Positions 14,880 to 22,781 of a stretch of DNA of 35,711 nt are shown one piece after another. The notes under the pieces are model-generated. The model was not told the origin of the DNA and searched no databases. It saw only the letters and a list, made by a program, of their open reading frames with translations. Source of the stretch: Solirubrobacterales bacterium. GTDB lineage: Bacteria > Actinomycetota > Thermoleophilia > Solirubrobacterales > Solirubrobacteraceae. Location of the stretch: positions 1-35,711 of the forward strand of contig DAHUYZ010000019.1 of the NCBI GenBank assembly GCA_027306855.1, read 5' to 3'. Every line of letters begins with the position of its first letter. Position 1 is the stretch's first letter. The translations under genes and the position numbers were made by a program.

Positions 14880-16076
14880 ATGGCTGAAGCTGTGATCGTC
14901 GACGCCGTGCGCACGCCGATAGGGCGCGCCGTGAAGGGGTCGCTAAAGACCGTCCGTGCCGACGACCTCGCCTCGATTCCGCTGAAGGCGCTGATCGAGC
15001 GCAACCCGCAGCTAGAGCAGACGGACATCGGCGACGTGATGATGGGCTGCGGCTACGGAGAGGGCGAGCAGGGCTACAACGTCGCGCGCATCGCGAGCCT
15101 GATTGCCGGCATCGACTACCACGTGCCCGGCACGACCGTCAACCGCTTCTGCGCCTCCTCGCTGCAGACGATCAGGATGGCCTTCCACGCGATCAAAGCG
15201 GGCGAGGGAGACGTGTACATCTCCGCGGGCGTCGAGGCCGTATCGCGCGCCGGGAGGGGAGGGGCCGCGTTTGAGTTCCACCCGCTCGTGGACGGCTCGG
15301 AGGGCTCGCTCTACAACGTCTACATCCCGATGGGGTTGACGGCTGAGAACGTCGCCGAGGAACGGAACGTCTCCCGTGAGGAGCAGGACGAGTGGGCGCT
15401 GATCTCCCAGACGCGGGCGGTCGCCGCCCAGGAGAGCGGGCACTTCGACAAGGAAATCATCCCTGTGACCGTGCCGGCTCACAAAGACGTCGACAGGGAA
15501 GGCAACGAGATCGACGTGCCTGAGACGGTCGTCACCAAGGACGACGGCCCGAGGCCGGGCACGACGATGGAGAAGCTCGCTTCGCTGCCGCCCGTGTTCA
15601 AGCCCGACGGGTCCGTGACGGCGGGGAACGCCTGCCCGCTGAACGACGGCGCCGCCGCGGTGCTCGTCATGTCCGAAGAGAAGGCCTCCGCGCTAGGCCT
15701 CGAGCCGAAGGCACGGATCATCGCCTCGACCGTCGCCGCGATCAGGCCGGAGATCATGGGCGTCGGCCCGATCCCCGCGATCAAAGCGCTGCTGGAGAAG
15801 ACGGGCAAGAAGATCGAGGACATCGACATCGTCGAGATCAACGAGGCGTTCGCCGCCCAGATCGTGCCCTGCAAGCAGGAGCTCGGTATCGACGACGAGC
15901 AGCTCAACCCATTCGGCGGGGCGATCGCGCTCGGCCACCCGTTCGGCATGACCGGCGCGCGCATCATGACGACGCTGCTGAACAATCTCGAGGCCAAGAA
16001 CGCGAAGTGGGGCATCGAGTCGATGTGCGTCGCCGGCGGTATGGGCATGGCGATGCTGGTCGAACGGCTCTCCTGA
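14880..16076 (+). CDS. Thiolase (acetyl-CoA acyltransferase)
   Basis: A 398-residue thiolase. The acyl-accepting Cys91 is in NRFCASSLQTI, His353 in ALGHPFGMTGAR and the second catalytic Cys383 in MCVAGGMGMAM. ITPL-type insertions are absent and the overall length is normal for acetyl-CoA acetyltransferase or 3-ketoacyl-CoA thiolase. With an acyl-CoA dehydrogenase upstream and a CoA-transferase directly downstream, a degradative 3-ketoacyl-CoA thiolase is more likely than a biosynthetic one. AAGGAG at 14863-14868 lies 11 nt before ATG 14880. The stop overlaps the next ATG by one base. Confidence 0.95.
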   Translation: MAEAVIVDAVRTPIGRAVKGSLKTVRADDLASIPLKALIERNPQLEQTDIGDVMMGCGYGEGEQGYNVARIASLIAGIDYHVPGTTVNRFCASSLQTIRMAFHAIKAGEGDVYISAGVEAVSRAGRGGAAFEFHPLVDGSEGSLYNVYIPMGLTAENVAEERNVSREEQDEWALISQTRAVAAQESGHFDKEIIPVTVPAHKDVDREGNEIDVPETVVTKDDGPRPGTTMEKLASLPPVFKPDGSVTAGNACPLNDGAAAVLVMSEEKASALGLEPKARIIASTVAAIRPEIMGVGPIPAIKALLEKTGKKIEDIDIVEINEAFAAQIVPCKQELGIDDEQLNPFGGAIALGHPFGMTGARIMTTLLNNLEAKNAKWGIESMCVAGGMGMAMLVERLS

Positions 16077-17323
16077 TGGGACTGCCGCTGGAGGGCGTTC
16101 GCGTCCTCGATCTCTCCCGCCTGTTGCCGGGCGGCTTCTGCTCGCTATTGCTCGCCGACTTCGGCGCGGATGTGCTCAAGGTCGAGGACACCGGCCAAGG
16201 CGACTACATACGCTGGGCGCCGCCCTACTACGAGGGTGCCGAGCAGAGCGCGAAGTCCGCGATGTTCCTTTCGCTCAACCGCAACAAGCGCTCGATCAGG
16301 ATCGATTTGAAGAGCGAGGCCGGGCGCGAGGTGCTGCTGCGGCTCGTGCGCGACTACGACGTCGTGCTCGAGTCCTTCCGGCCCGGCGTGCTCGACCGGC
16401 TCGGGGTCGGCTACGAGCGTATGAAGCTCCAGAACCCCGGGATCGTCTACTGCGCGATCTCAGGCTACGGCCAGACGGGCCCCAAGCGCGACGCGTCCGG
16501 GCATGACATGAACTACCTGGGCCTGATTGGGCTGCTCGGCTTGACTGGGGAGAAGGATGGCGGGCCCGTGCAGGCGGCCGGCCAGATAGCCGACATCGGC
16601 GGCGGCTCGCTGATGGCGGCGTTCGGGATCATGGCAGCCCTTCGCGAGCGTGACGGCGCACCCGGCAAGCCCGGCTCGGGCGAAGGGCAGTTCGTCGACA
16701 TCTCGATGGCCGACGGCGCGCTCTCCTGGCTTGCGATGGTCGCCGGCAGCTATTTCGCCGACGGCGCCGTTCCCCGGCGCGGCGAGCAATTGCTCGCGGG
16801 CTCGGTCATCTGCTACCGGCCGTACGAGTGCTCTGACGGCTGGGTCACGCTCGGGGCGCTGGAGCCCAAGTTCTGGCAGGCGTGGTGTCGCGGCGTCGGT
16901 CGCGAAGAGTTGATCGAGACGCAGTTCGAGAAGCCAGGATCCGCAGCGCACGAGCAGGTCATCGAGGTCTTCAAGGGCCGTACGCGTGCCGAGTGGACCC
17001 AGTTCGCTTCAGAAAACGACTGCTGTCTGGAGCCGGTGCTGGAGATCGACGAGGCGCTTTCCTCGGAGCTCGTCCGCGAGCGCGAGATGGTCGTCGAGCT
17101 AGACCAGCCAGGCGCGCAGAGCCCAGTTCGCCAGCTCGGCATCCCCGTCAAGCTCGACCGCACGCCCGGCGCGCACGACCGTCTCCCGGGGCCGGCGCTC
17201 GGCGAGCACACCGAAGAGGTCCTGCGCGACGCCGGCTACTCCGATGAGGAGATCGCCAAGCTGATCGAGCAGGGGGCCATCGCTGTTGCGGCCCCCTCCA
17301 AGCAGGACGCGTTCCTGGCGTAG
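16076..17323 (+). CDS. CaiB/BaiF family CoA-transferase or alpha-methylacyl-CoA racemase
   Basis: A 415-residue family III CoA-transferase. LEGVRVLDLSRLLPGGFCS starts the fold; ADFGADVLKVED, NRNKRSIRIDLKSEAGREV and YCAISGYGQTGP are standard motifs, and SGHDMNYLGL around Asp144 holds the residue used as transferase nucleophile or racemase acid/base. The GHDxNY form is common in the alpha-methylacyl-CoA racemase branch, which would fit branched-chain acyl-CoA beta-oxidation beside the thiolase and dehydrogenase; a true CoA-transferase is the alternative. The ATG shares one base with the thiolase stop (TGATG). A GC hairpin at 17331-17347 follows. Confidence 0.9.
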   Translation: MGLPLEGVRVLDLSRLLPGGFCSLLLADFGADVLKVEDTGQGDYIRWAPPYYEGAEQSAKSAMFLSLNRNKRSIRIDLKSEAGREVLLRLVRDYDVVLESFRPGVLDRLGVGYERMKLQNPGIVYCAISGYGQTGPKRDASGHDMNYLGLIGLLGLTGEKDGGPVQAAGQIADIGGGSLMAAFGIMAALRERDGAPGKPGSGEGQFVDISMADGALSWLAMVAGSYFADGAVPRRGEQLLAGSVICYRPYECSDGWVTLGALEPKFWQAWCRGVGREELIETQFEKPGSAAHEQVIEVFKGRTRAEWTQFASENDCCLEPVLEIDEALSSELVREREMVVELDQPGAQSPVRQLGIPVKLDRTPGAHDRLPGPALGEHTEEVLRDAGYSDEEIAKLIEQGAIAVAAPSKQDAFLA

Positions 17324-17330
17324 AGCGTCG

Positions 17331-17347
17331 CCGCAGGCGCCCTGCGG
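17331..17347 (+). terminator. Stem-loop after the thiolase/CoA-transferase unit
   Basis: CCGCAGG (17331-17337), loop CGC, CCTGCGG (17341-17347): a perfect 7-bp stem beginning 8 nt after the stop codon at 17323. No T-run follows, as is common in high-GC actinobacteria. Confidence 0.5.
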
Positions 17348-17410
17348 GTGTGCCGATGGCGTTCTGCGGGGCGTGCTGCCGCGAGGGTGCGCCGCTATCC
17401 TTGGAGCGAG

Positions 17411-17426
17411 TTGACTGACCAGTCAA
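17411..17426. promoter_or_regulatory. Putative TetR operator upstream of the nitrilase-tetR pair
   Basis: TTGACTGACCAGTCAA: 7-bp inverted arms around a 2-bp centre. It lies 86 bp before the nitrilase start. The outer half-sites TTGACT / AGTCAA recur at 30163-30178 before etfB. A TetR gene is the second gene of the downstream unit, so autoregulation is likely. The rest of the 188-bp gap holds the hairpin at 17331 and nothing else recognised. Confidence 0.65.
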
Positions 17427-17511
17427 TCTATCCACGGCCTGGGGTGGCCACCATGCGTTCGAGCGGCGTAGGGACGGCGCACGATCAAGCGCAAGAGAAC
17501 GGCGAGTCGCG

Positions 17512-18369
17512 ATGAAGGCAGCGGTCGTCCAGATGTGCTCAGGCGCCGATGTGGAGGCAAACATCGGCGCTGCCGACTCGCTCGTACGGGCCGCTGTCGC
17601 CGAGGGAGCGAAGCTCGTCGTGCTGCCCGAGAAGTGGACGGTCATCGGTGGTCCCGAGGATCTACGCGCGGGCGCGCAGCCACTCGACGGCAGTGCGATC
17701 TCCTGGGCGCGCGATGCCGCACGCGAGCTGGGCATCGACCTCGTCGCGGGCTCTATCGCCGAGCGCGCCCAGGGCAGCGAGCGTCTGCCCAACGCATCCG
17801 TCCACATCGGGCCGGATGGCGAGATCAAGGCCGTCTACCGCAAGCTGCACATGTTCGATGTCGAGATCGAGGGCAAGCCATATCGCGAGTCCGACACCGA
17901 TGAGCCCGGCGAGGAGATCGTCGTGAGCGAGGTCCCCGGGGGAGTAGAGCTGGGGCTGTCGATCTGCTACGACGTCCGCTTCCCCGAGCTCTACCGAGCG
18001 CTCGCGCTGCGTGGGGCGCGCGTGATCGCGATCCCCGCGGCGTTCACCGCGCCGACCACCCGCGACCACTGGGAGGTAATGGTGCGCGCCCGGGCGATCG
18101 AGAACCAGGTGTTCGTGCTCGCCGCCAACCAGACCGGCCCTCATCCAGGCGGCCACCGCTCGGGGGGGCATTCGCTGATCATCGACCCCTGGGGCCGAGT
18201 GCTTGCCCAGGCAGGTGAGGAGGTCGGCTTCGTCGCGGCCGAGCTGGACTTCGCTGAGCAGGATGCGATCCGCAAGCGCGTGCCGCTGCTCGATCATCGG
18301 CGCACGGACGTATACGGAGCGTTCGGCCACTCCGCGGCGCGCGTATGGCCCGAAGGGTCGGACGGGTGA
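17512..18369 (+). CDS. Nitrilase-superfamily amidohydrolase (Nit1/Nit2-like)
   Basis: A 285-residue carbon-nitrogen hydrolase of normal length. The Glu-Lys-Cys triad is complete: Glu40 in VVLPEKW, Lys111 in YRKLHMFD and Cys152 in LSICYDVRFPELYR. IDPWGRVLAQAG near the C terminus is also typical. The YRKLHMFD and CYDVRFPELYR forms resemble the Nit1/Nit2 branch, whose members hydrolyse deaminated glutathione or omega-amides, but substrate cannot be fixed from sequence. It overlaps the TetR gene by 4 nt (GTGA), and a palindrome lies 86 bp upstream, so it is probably controlled by that regulator. No strong Shine-Dalgarno is seen before ATG 17512. Confidence 0.9.
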   Translation: MKAAVVQMCSGADVEANIGAADSLVRAAVAEGAKLVVLPEKWTVIGGPEDLRAGAQPLDGSAISWARDAARELGIDLVAGSIAERAQGSERLPNASVHIGPDGEIKAVYRKLHMFDVEIEGKPYRESDTDEPGEEIVVSEVPGGVELGLSICYDVRFPELYRALALRGARVIAIPAAFTAPTTRDHWEVMVRARAIENQVFVLAANQTGPHPGGHRSGGHSLIIDPWGRVLAQAGEEVGFVAAELDFAEQDAIRKRVPLLDHRRTDVYGAFGHSAARVWPEGSDG

Positions 18370-18989
18370 GCGCCGCACGCGCCAAGGCCGTTCCCGACCG
18401 TCGCCGCGCGATTCTCGACGCGGCCGTGCGCGTGTTCGCGCGCCAGGGCTTTCACGCCTGCCGCGTCTCCGACATCGCCGATGAGGCGGGTGTCGCCTAC
18501 GGGCTGCTCTACCACTACTTCCCCTCCAAGGACGAGGTGCTGAGCACGCTGTTCCTCGAGCGCTGGGGAGTCATGCTCGAGATGATCCGCGAGGTCGACT
18601 CCCAGTCGCTGCCCGCGCGCGAGAAGCTGGGCGCGATCGCCTCGTTCATCGTCGACAGCTACGCCCACGATCCCGACCTGATGAAGGTCATCATCGTCGA
18701 GGTCACACGCGCCGCCAACTCCTTCGGCCAGACCCACCTCAGCCAGATTCGCGAGGCCTACAAGATGATCGCCGAGATCGTCACCAAGGCTCAGGAGGAC
18801 GGGGTCTTCAAGCGCGAGATCGACGCCCAGTTCGCCGCGATGGCCTTCTACGGCGCGATCGAGCAGGTCCTCACCGGCTGGATCTTCGGGCTGCTCCCGC
18901 AAGGCGAAGAGCACTTCGAGCGGGCCAAGCAGCTCGTCGTCGAGACGGTCTGCGGTGGGCTCGAAACTCCGGCCCCCGTCTCAACCTGA
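18366..18989 (+). CDS. TetR-family transcriptional regulator
   Basis: A 207-residue regulator. The N-terminal helix-turn-helix runs RRRAILDAAVRVFARQGFHA, then VSDIADEAGVAYGLLYHYFP with the recognition helix, then SKDEVLSTLF. The C-terminal all-helical domain would bind the ligand. In fold and likely target it resembles the FadR-type TetR repressors that sense long-chain acyl-CoA and control fatty-acid degradation, but the ligand is inferred. GTG 18366 is chosen since it forms a GTGA overlap with the nitrilase stop; ATG 18345 would overlap by 25 nt. The matching palindromes before its own unit and before etfB point to a small regulon including the ETF operon. Confidence 0.92.
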   Translation: MSAARAKAVPDRRRAILDAAVRVFARQGFHACRVSDIADEAGVAYGLLYHYFPSKDEVLSTLFLERWGVMLEMIREVDSQSLPAREKLGAIASFIVDSYAHDPDLMKVIIVEVTRAANSFGQTHLSQIREAYKMIAEIVTKAQEDGVFKREIDAQFAAMAFYGAIEQVLTGWIFGLLPQGEEHFERAKQLVVETVCGGLETPAPVST

Positions 18990-19001
18990 CTCTCCTCAAA
19001 C

Positions 19002-19016
19002 GAGTCCTTTGGACTC
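19002..19016. terminator. Stem-loop between convergent genes
   Basis: GAGTCC (19002-19007), loop TTT, GGACTC (19011-19016), a perfect 6-bp stem in the 38-bp gap between convergent tetR and the methyltransferase. It could serve both directions. Confidence 0.4.
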
Positions 19017-19027
19017 ATGTGCTTTGG

Positions 19028-19930
19028 CTATGGCTTGGAAGCCGTGACGATCAGGTTGTAGAAGATCGCCGCCGGCAGGCGGGACTCGAGCAGCGAGCGG
19101 TCGAGCTTCTGCAGGGTTAGGTAGCCCTTGTAAGCGTAGTTTCGCCAGCCCCACGGAACGTCTTCGGGGTGGGCGGTCGCCTCCAGCGTTCTGTTCGTCC
19201 AGCCGAACCAGTTCGCCAGCAACTCCTCACCGATCACCTTCACGTCCTGGAAACCGGCACCTCGCGCAAACGACGAGAGCTCGCCGGGCGCGAACGCGTG
19301 CACGTCGACCAGGCCCTCCAGCGAGGCCTCTGGCGCGCCGCCGTCCGCGGGCGGGGCCGGCCGGGCTTTGATGGCTGCGCGCCAAAGCGGTGCGAGGACC
19401 GTGGCGAGGTGCTTGGGAACGTTGGCGATCCGGTCCCCATAGCGCGAAGGCTCGCCCGCGAACAGCAACGTGCCCCCCGGCTTCAGCACGCGCGCAAACT
19501 CCTCGAAGGCCTGGCCAAGGTCGGGGATGTGGTGCAGGATCGCGTGCCCGATCACCAGATCGAAGCTCTCATCCTCAAAAGGAAGGCGCTCCGCGTCAGT
19601 CGGCGTCGTCTCGACGTCGAGGCCCAGCCGTTTCGCGTTGGCGCCCAGCGCCGCGAGCATGCCCGGCGAGATGTCGGTGCACGTCGCCTTCTCGATCGTG
19701 CCGGCGAGCATCAGGTTGAGCGTGAAGTAGCCCGTGCCCGAGCCGATCTCCAGGGAGTGGGCGAATGGGCCCGCGTCGCGTCTCAGCGCCTTACGCACCT
19801 TCGCCAGCACCTGGCCCTGGCCGAGCTCGCCGAAGTCGATGCCCCACTTGGCGTCGTAGTGATCGGCCGCCACGTCGTGGTAGCGCGTGTTGACGTCGCG
19901 GATCTCCTCCGCGTTCAACGTCGGTGTCAT
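19028..19930 (-). CDS. Class I SAM-dependent methyltransferase
   Basis: A 300-residue class I methyltransferase. SLEIGSGTGYFTLNL around residue 58 is the SAM-binding motif I; CTDISPGMLAAL, ERLPFEDESFDLVIGHAIL and FARVLKPGGTLLFAGEP are the later motifs of the Methyltransf_11 type. The C-terminal 110 residues are a separate helical part, perhaps for acceptor binding. The start ATG 19930 has TATGGT ending 8 nt upstream. It diverges from another methyltransferase whose start is 26 bp away. Position beside a GH57 enzyme suggests methylation of a sugar or polysaccharide, but ubiquinone-type or small-molecule substrates are not excluded. Confidence 0.88.
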   Translation of the reverse strand: MTPTLNAEEIRDVNTRYHDVAADHYDAKWGIDFGELGQGQVLAKVRKALRRDAGPFAHSLEIGSGTGYFTLNLMLAGTIEKATCTDISPGMLAALGANAKRLGLDVETTPTDAERLPFEDESFDLVIGHAILHHIPDLGQAFEEFARVLKPGGTLLFAGEPSRYGDRIANVPKHLATVLAPLWRAAIKARPAPPADGGAPEASLEGLVDVHAFAPGELSSFARGAGFQDVKVIGEELLANWFGWTNRTLEATAHPEDVPWGWRNYAYKGYLTLQKLDRSLLESRLPAAIFYNLIVTASKP

Positions 19931-19938
19931 GGCGGGGG

Positions 19939-19948
19939 ACCATATACT
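19939..19948. promoter_or_regulatory. Overlapping divergent -10 boxes of two methyltransferase genes
   Basis: TATGGT on the minus strand (19944-19939) and TATACT on the plus strand (19943-19948) share a central TA. Each ends 8 nt before its start codon (ATG 19930, GTG 19957). The two leaderless promoters cannot be opened by two polymerases at once. Confidence 0.6.
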
Positions 19949-19956
19949 CGCCGGCT

Positions 19957-20736
19957 GTGTCCGTGTCGGCGCCCGCGATCCTTCAGCGCGACCAGCCCGA
20001 GGGTGTCCCGCCGCTGCCCCTGACTGGTGAGCGCACGCTGCCGGACATCCCCGAGGAGAACTACTGGTTCCGGCGTCATCTCGCCGTATACGAGTGGATC
20101 GCCCGGCGCGTGGCCGGGCTGAGCGTGATCGACATGGCGTGCGGCGAGGGCTACGGCTCGGATGTGCTCGCCCGCTGTGCGCGCTCGGTCGTAGGAGTCG
20201 ACGCCAACCCCGAGGCTCACGAGCACGCGCGCCTGCGTTACCGGCGTGAGAACGTGCGCTTCGCACGCGACCTCATCGAGAGCTTCCCCGAGCCGGCCGA
20301 CGCGGTCGTGTTCCTGCAGACGATCGAGCACGTCCAGGACGCGCCTACGGTGCTCGCCCACTTCCGCTTGCTCGTCGGGGACGGCGGGGTTGTGTTCGTC
20401 TCAACGCCTAACGTCCTGACCCTCGCTCCGAAGGGCGCCGAGCGCTCCGACAATCCTTGGCACATCCACGAGTACCGCGCGCAAGAGTTCGAGGATCTGT
20501 GCCGCGGAACGTTCGGCACGGTCGAGATGTACGGCCTCTTCCACGCCCGCAAGCTGCACGTCCACGAGCTCGCGCTGAAGCTCGGCTGGGACGCCGTCCA
20601 CCAGCGTCTGCGGCTGACGAAGCCCTTCTACGACCGCTTCACGCCGGCGATCTCCGCGCGCGACTTCGCGTTGAGGCCGGCAGCCGAATGCGACTTGGAC
20701 AGGGCGCTGGACTTCATCGCAGCGTGCCGGCCGTGA
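19957..20736 (+). CDS. Class I SAM-dependent methyltransferase, Rv3030-like
   Basis: A 259-residue methyltransferase. LPLTGERTLPDIPEENYWFR precedes the SAM fold, in which VIDMACGEGYGSDVLA is motif I, VVGVDANPEAHEHA motif II and FLQTIEHVQDAPTVLAHFRL the later core. The GERTxPDxxxENYWFRRH opening is, from memory, shared with mycobacterial Rv3030, a methyltransferase of the methylglucose lipopolysaccharide locus that also precedes a GH57 gene. The gene overlaps the GH57 start by 4 nt (GTGA). The start is GTG 19957, given the TATACT box 8 nt upstream; GTG 19963 and GTG 19924 are alternatives. Sugar O-methylation is inferred from the pairing. Confidence 0.87.
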   Translation: MSVSAPAILQRDQPEGVPPLPLTGERTLPDIPEENYWFRRHLAVYEWIARRVAGLSVIDMACGEGYGSDVLARCARSVVGVDANPEAHEHARLRYRRENVRFARDLIESFPEPADAVVFLQTIEHVQDAPTVLAHFRLLVGDGGVVFVSTPNVLTLAPKGAERSDNPWHIHEYRAQEFEDLCRGTFGTVEMYGLFHARKLHVHELALKLGWDAVHQRLRLTKPFYDRFTPAISARDFALRPAAECDLDRALDFIAACRP

Positions 20737-22130
20737 GCCGTCCACAGGGCGAGCTGGCGATCGTCCTGCACACCCACATGCCCTACGTTGAGGGCTTCGG
20801 TACGTGGCCGTTCGGCGAGGAGTGGCTATGGGAGGCGTTCGTCGGCAGCTACCTTCCTCTGCTCGATCTGCTCGACTCGGGCGCTCCTCTCACGGTCTCG
20901 CTTACGCCGGTGCTGTGCGATCAGCTCGAAGCGCCTGGAGTCGGTGAGCGCTTTGCGAGGTTCGTCGAGGACGTGCGCCGCTACACCCACGCCGAGGACA
21001 TCGCCGGCCTGCGCGCCGGCGGTCATGAGGCGCTGGCCCAGGAGCTCGAGCGCTCGCTGACCGACTATGAGCACGCTCTCGAACGCTTCCGCGCGCGCGG
21101 GGAAGACCTGCTCGGCGCGTTTGCCCCTCACGCGCAGTGGACCTCCTCCGCGACCCACGCGGTCCTGCCCATGCTTGCGACCGACTCCTGCGTCCGCACG
21201 CAGATCCAGATTGGCGTCGACTCGCATCTGAGTCGCTTCGGCGCAGGCTGGCGCGGCGGCTTCTGGTTGCCGGAGTGTGCGCATGCGCCCCATCTCGACC
21301 CGCTGCTCGAGGAGGCGGGCGCGCACGCCACGTGCGTAGAGCTGACCAGCCGATATGGCCTGGGGGCTCGCGAGCACCTGCGCCCCCTGCTCACCGAGTC
21401 GGGTCTTGCGCTCGTGCCGATCGACCGTCTCACGATCTCGCGCATATGGAGCGAGGACGGCTACCCCGCTCACGGCCGCTACCGCGACTACCACCGCCAC
21501 ACAATCCACCATCACAACCCCTGGGCCAACGACGGCGAGCCCTACGACCACGAGCACGCGCTCGCCTTGGCGCGCGAGCACGCCTCGGATTTCGTAGCCC
21601 ACGCGATCGAGCGGCTGAGCGACGGCGGCCTCGTCGTCTGCGCTCTCGACACCGAGCTGCTCGGGCACTGGTGGTACGAGGGGGTCCACTGGCTGAGCGC
21701 GGTTGTCGAGGAGTGCTCACGCCAGGGTCTTTCGCTCGTGCGGCTCGACGAGGCGACCGTCCTGCGCGATCCGCTCCCGGTCGACGACTTTGAATGGGAT
21801 CCCTCGACATGGGGCAAGGACGGCGACCTGTCGACCTGGTCTGCGCCGGCCGTCGCTGACATCGCGTTCGAAACTCGTGCCGCCGAGCTGCGCGTGCTCG
21901 CGGCCGATGAGCGTGCGGGCAGCGCCGCATTGCGGGAGCTGCTTGCGCTCCAATCGTCGGACTGGGCGTTCATGGTCTCGCGCGAGCTGGCAGTGCCCTA
22001 CGCGCGCGATCGGTTCGCCGGCCATCGCGAGGCCGTGACTCGTGCGCTTGCCGGTGGTCGCGACGCTCCTACGGATGGCCTGCGCAACCTCGCTAGGTAC
22101 GCTGACCCGGCGCTGCTGTTCGGGCCGTAG
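20733..22130 (+). CDS. GH57 glycoside hydrolase, 1,4-alpha-glucan branching-enzyme type
   Basis: A 465-residue GH57 protein. LAIVLHTHMPYVEGFGTWPF at the start has the family's His-x-His motif; the nucleophile Glu181 is in GFWLPECAHAP and the acid/base Asp306 in CALDTELLGHWWYEG, both in the form typical of GH57 branching enzymes. Related enzymes cleave and re-form alpha-1,4 chains to make alpha-1,6 branches. It is shorter than characterised enzymes of about 520 residues, mostly between the catalytic residues and at the C terminus. GTG 20733 overlaps the methyltransferase stop (GTGA). Function on a methylated alpha-glucan is inferred from the neighbour. It converges on the acyltransferase with 6 bp between stops. 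Confidence 0.9.
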   Translation: MSRPQGELAIVLHTHMPYVEGFGTWPFGEEWLWEAFVGSYLPLLDLLDSGAPLTVSLTPVLCDQLEAPGVGERFARFVEDVRRYTHAEDIAGLRAGGHEALAQELERSLTDYEHALERFRARGEDLLGAFAPHAQWTSSATHAVLPMLATDSCVRTQIQIGVDSHLSRFGAGWRGGFWLPECAHAPHLDPLLEEAGAHATCVELTSRYGLGAREHLRPLLTESGLALVPIDRLTISRIWSEDGYPAHGRYRDYHRHTIHHHNPWANDGEPYDHEHALALAREHASDFVAHAIERLSDGGLVVCALDTELLGHWWYEGVHWLSAVVEECSRQGLSLVRLDEATVLRDPLPVDDFEWDPSTWGKDGDLSTWSAPAVADIAFETRAAELRVLAADERAGSAALRELLALQSSDWAFMVSRELAVPYARDRFAGHREAVTRALAGGRDAPTDGLRNLARYADPALLFGP

Positions 22131-22136
22131 CGGCCG

Positions 22137-22754
22137 CTACTCCCAGCGCAGCTCTTTCGGCGCCTCGCGCATCCTGATCACACGCGCGGGGACGCCGCCG
22201 ACGACTGCGTTTTCGGGGACGTCCTTCGTGACGACCGAGTTGGTCCCGACGATGCTGTTGTGGCCTACGCTCACGCCTCGCAGGATGCAGGCGCCGTAGC
22301 CGATCCAGACGTTGCTGCCGACGCGTACGTCGCGCTTATAGATGCCCTGCAGCCTGATCGGGCGCTCGACCTCGACGACGCCGTGGTCGAAGTCGATCAG
22401 CATCACCCTGTCGGCGATGATGCACTCCCGCCCGATCGACACGTGCTGGTAGCAGGAGATCGTGCACTCCTGGCCCATCACGCTCTTGGAGCCGATCGAG
22501 ACCTCGCCCTCGTGGACCCTGATCTTCGAGCCGTGCCCGATCCAGGACCAGCGGCCCATGCGCAGGACCGCGTTCTTTCCGATCTCGAGCTTCACGCCCG
22601 GGCAGATGAAGCACGGGCCGTCTGTCTGGAGGCGCTTGCCATAGCGCAGCTTCAGCCATCCCAGCCGCATGAGGAGGCGCGCGTAGTGGCGGTTGAGGAG
22701 GTTGTGGGTCCGCATCCATCGCCACGTCGCCAGTGCTTGCCGGGGGCCTGTCAC
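22137..22754 (-). CDS. Hexapeptide-repeat acyltransferase, maltose O-acetyltransferase-like
   Basis: A 205-residue left-handed beta-helix acyltransferase. After an N-terminal helical part (MRTHNLLNRHYARLLMRLG), turns of the hexapeptide type run from about residue 50: IGKNAVLRMG, IGHGSKIRV, VSIGRECIIADRV, VRVGSNVWIGYGACI and IVGTNSVVTKDVPENAVVGG. The end VVGGVPARVIR is the usual closing motif. Such enzymes move an acetyl or longer acyl group from acyl-CoA to a sugar hydroxyl. GTG 22754 is preferred because TAGGAT ends 8 nt before it; ATG 22715 is the alternative, and upstream ATG 22913 would cross the meaB start. From memory it resembles Rv3034c of the mycobacterial methylglucose lipopolysaccharide locus. 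Confidence 0.87.
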   Translation of the reverse strand: MTGPRQALATWRWMRTHNLLNRHYARLLMRLGWLKLRYGKRLQTDGPCFICPGVKLEIGKNAVLRMGRWSWIGHGSKIRVHEGEVSIGSKSVMGQECTISCYQHVSIGRECIIADRVMLIDFDHGVVEVERPIRLQGIYKRDVRVGSNVWIGYGACILRGVSVGHNSIVGTNSVVTKDVPENAVVGGVPARVIRMREAPKELRWE

Positions 22755-22762
22755 GAGCGGGC

Positions 22763-22772
22763 ATCCTAGATA
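22763..22772. promoter_or_regulatory. Overlapping divergent -10 boxes, acyltransferase / meaB
   Basis: TAGGAT on the minus strand (22768-22763) ends 8 nt before GTG 22754. TAGATA on the plus strand (22767-22772) ends 9 nt before GTG 22782 but lacks the final T, so that half is weaker. The boxes share a central TA, as at 19939-19948. Confidence 0.5.
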
Positions 22773-22781
22773 CTTCGGCCC

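Noticed and set aside
19931-20266. Extension of the minus methyltransferase frame to 20266
   Set aside because: The added residues are Arg/Ser-rich shadow of the divergent methyltransferase, and a leaderless box marks ATG 19930.
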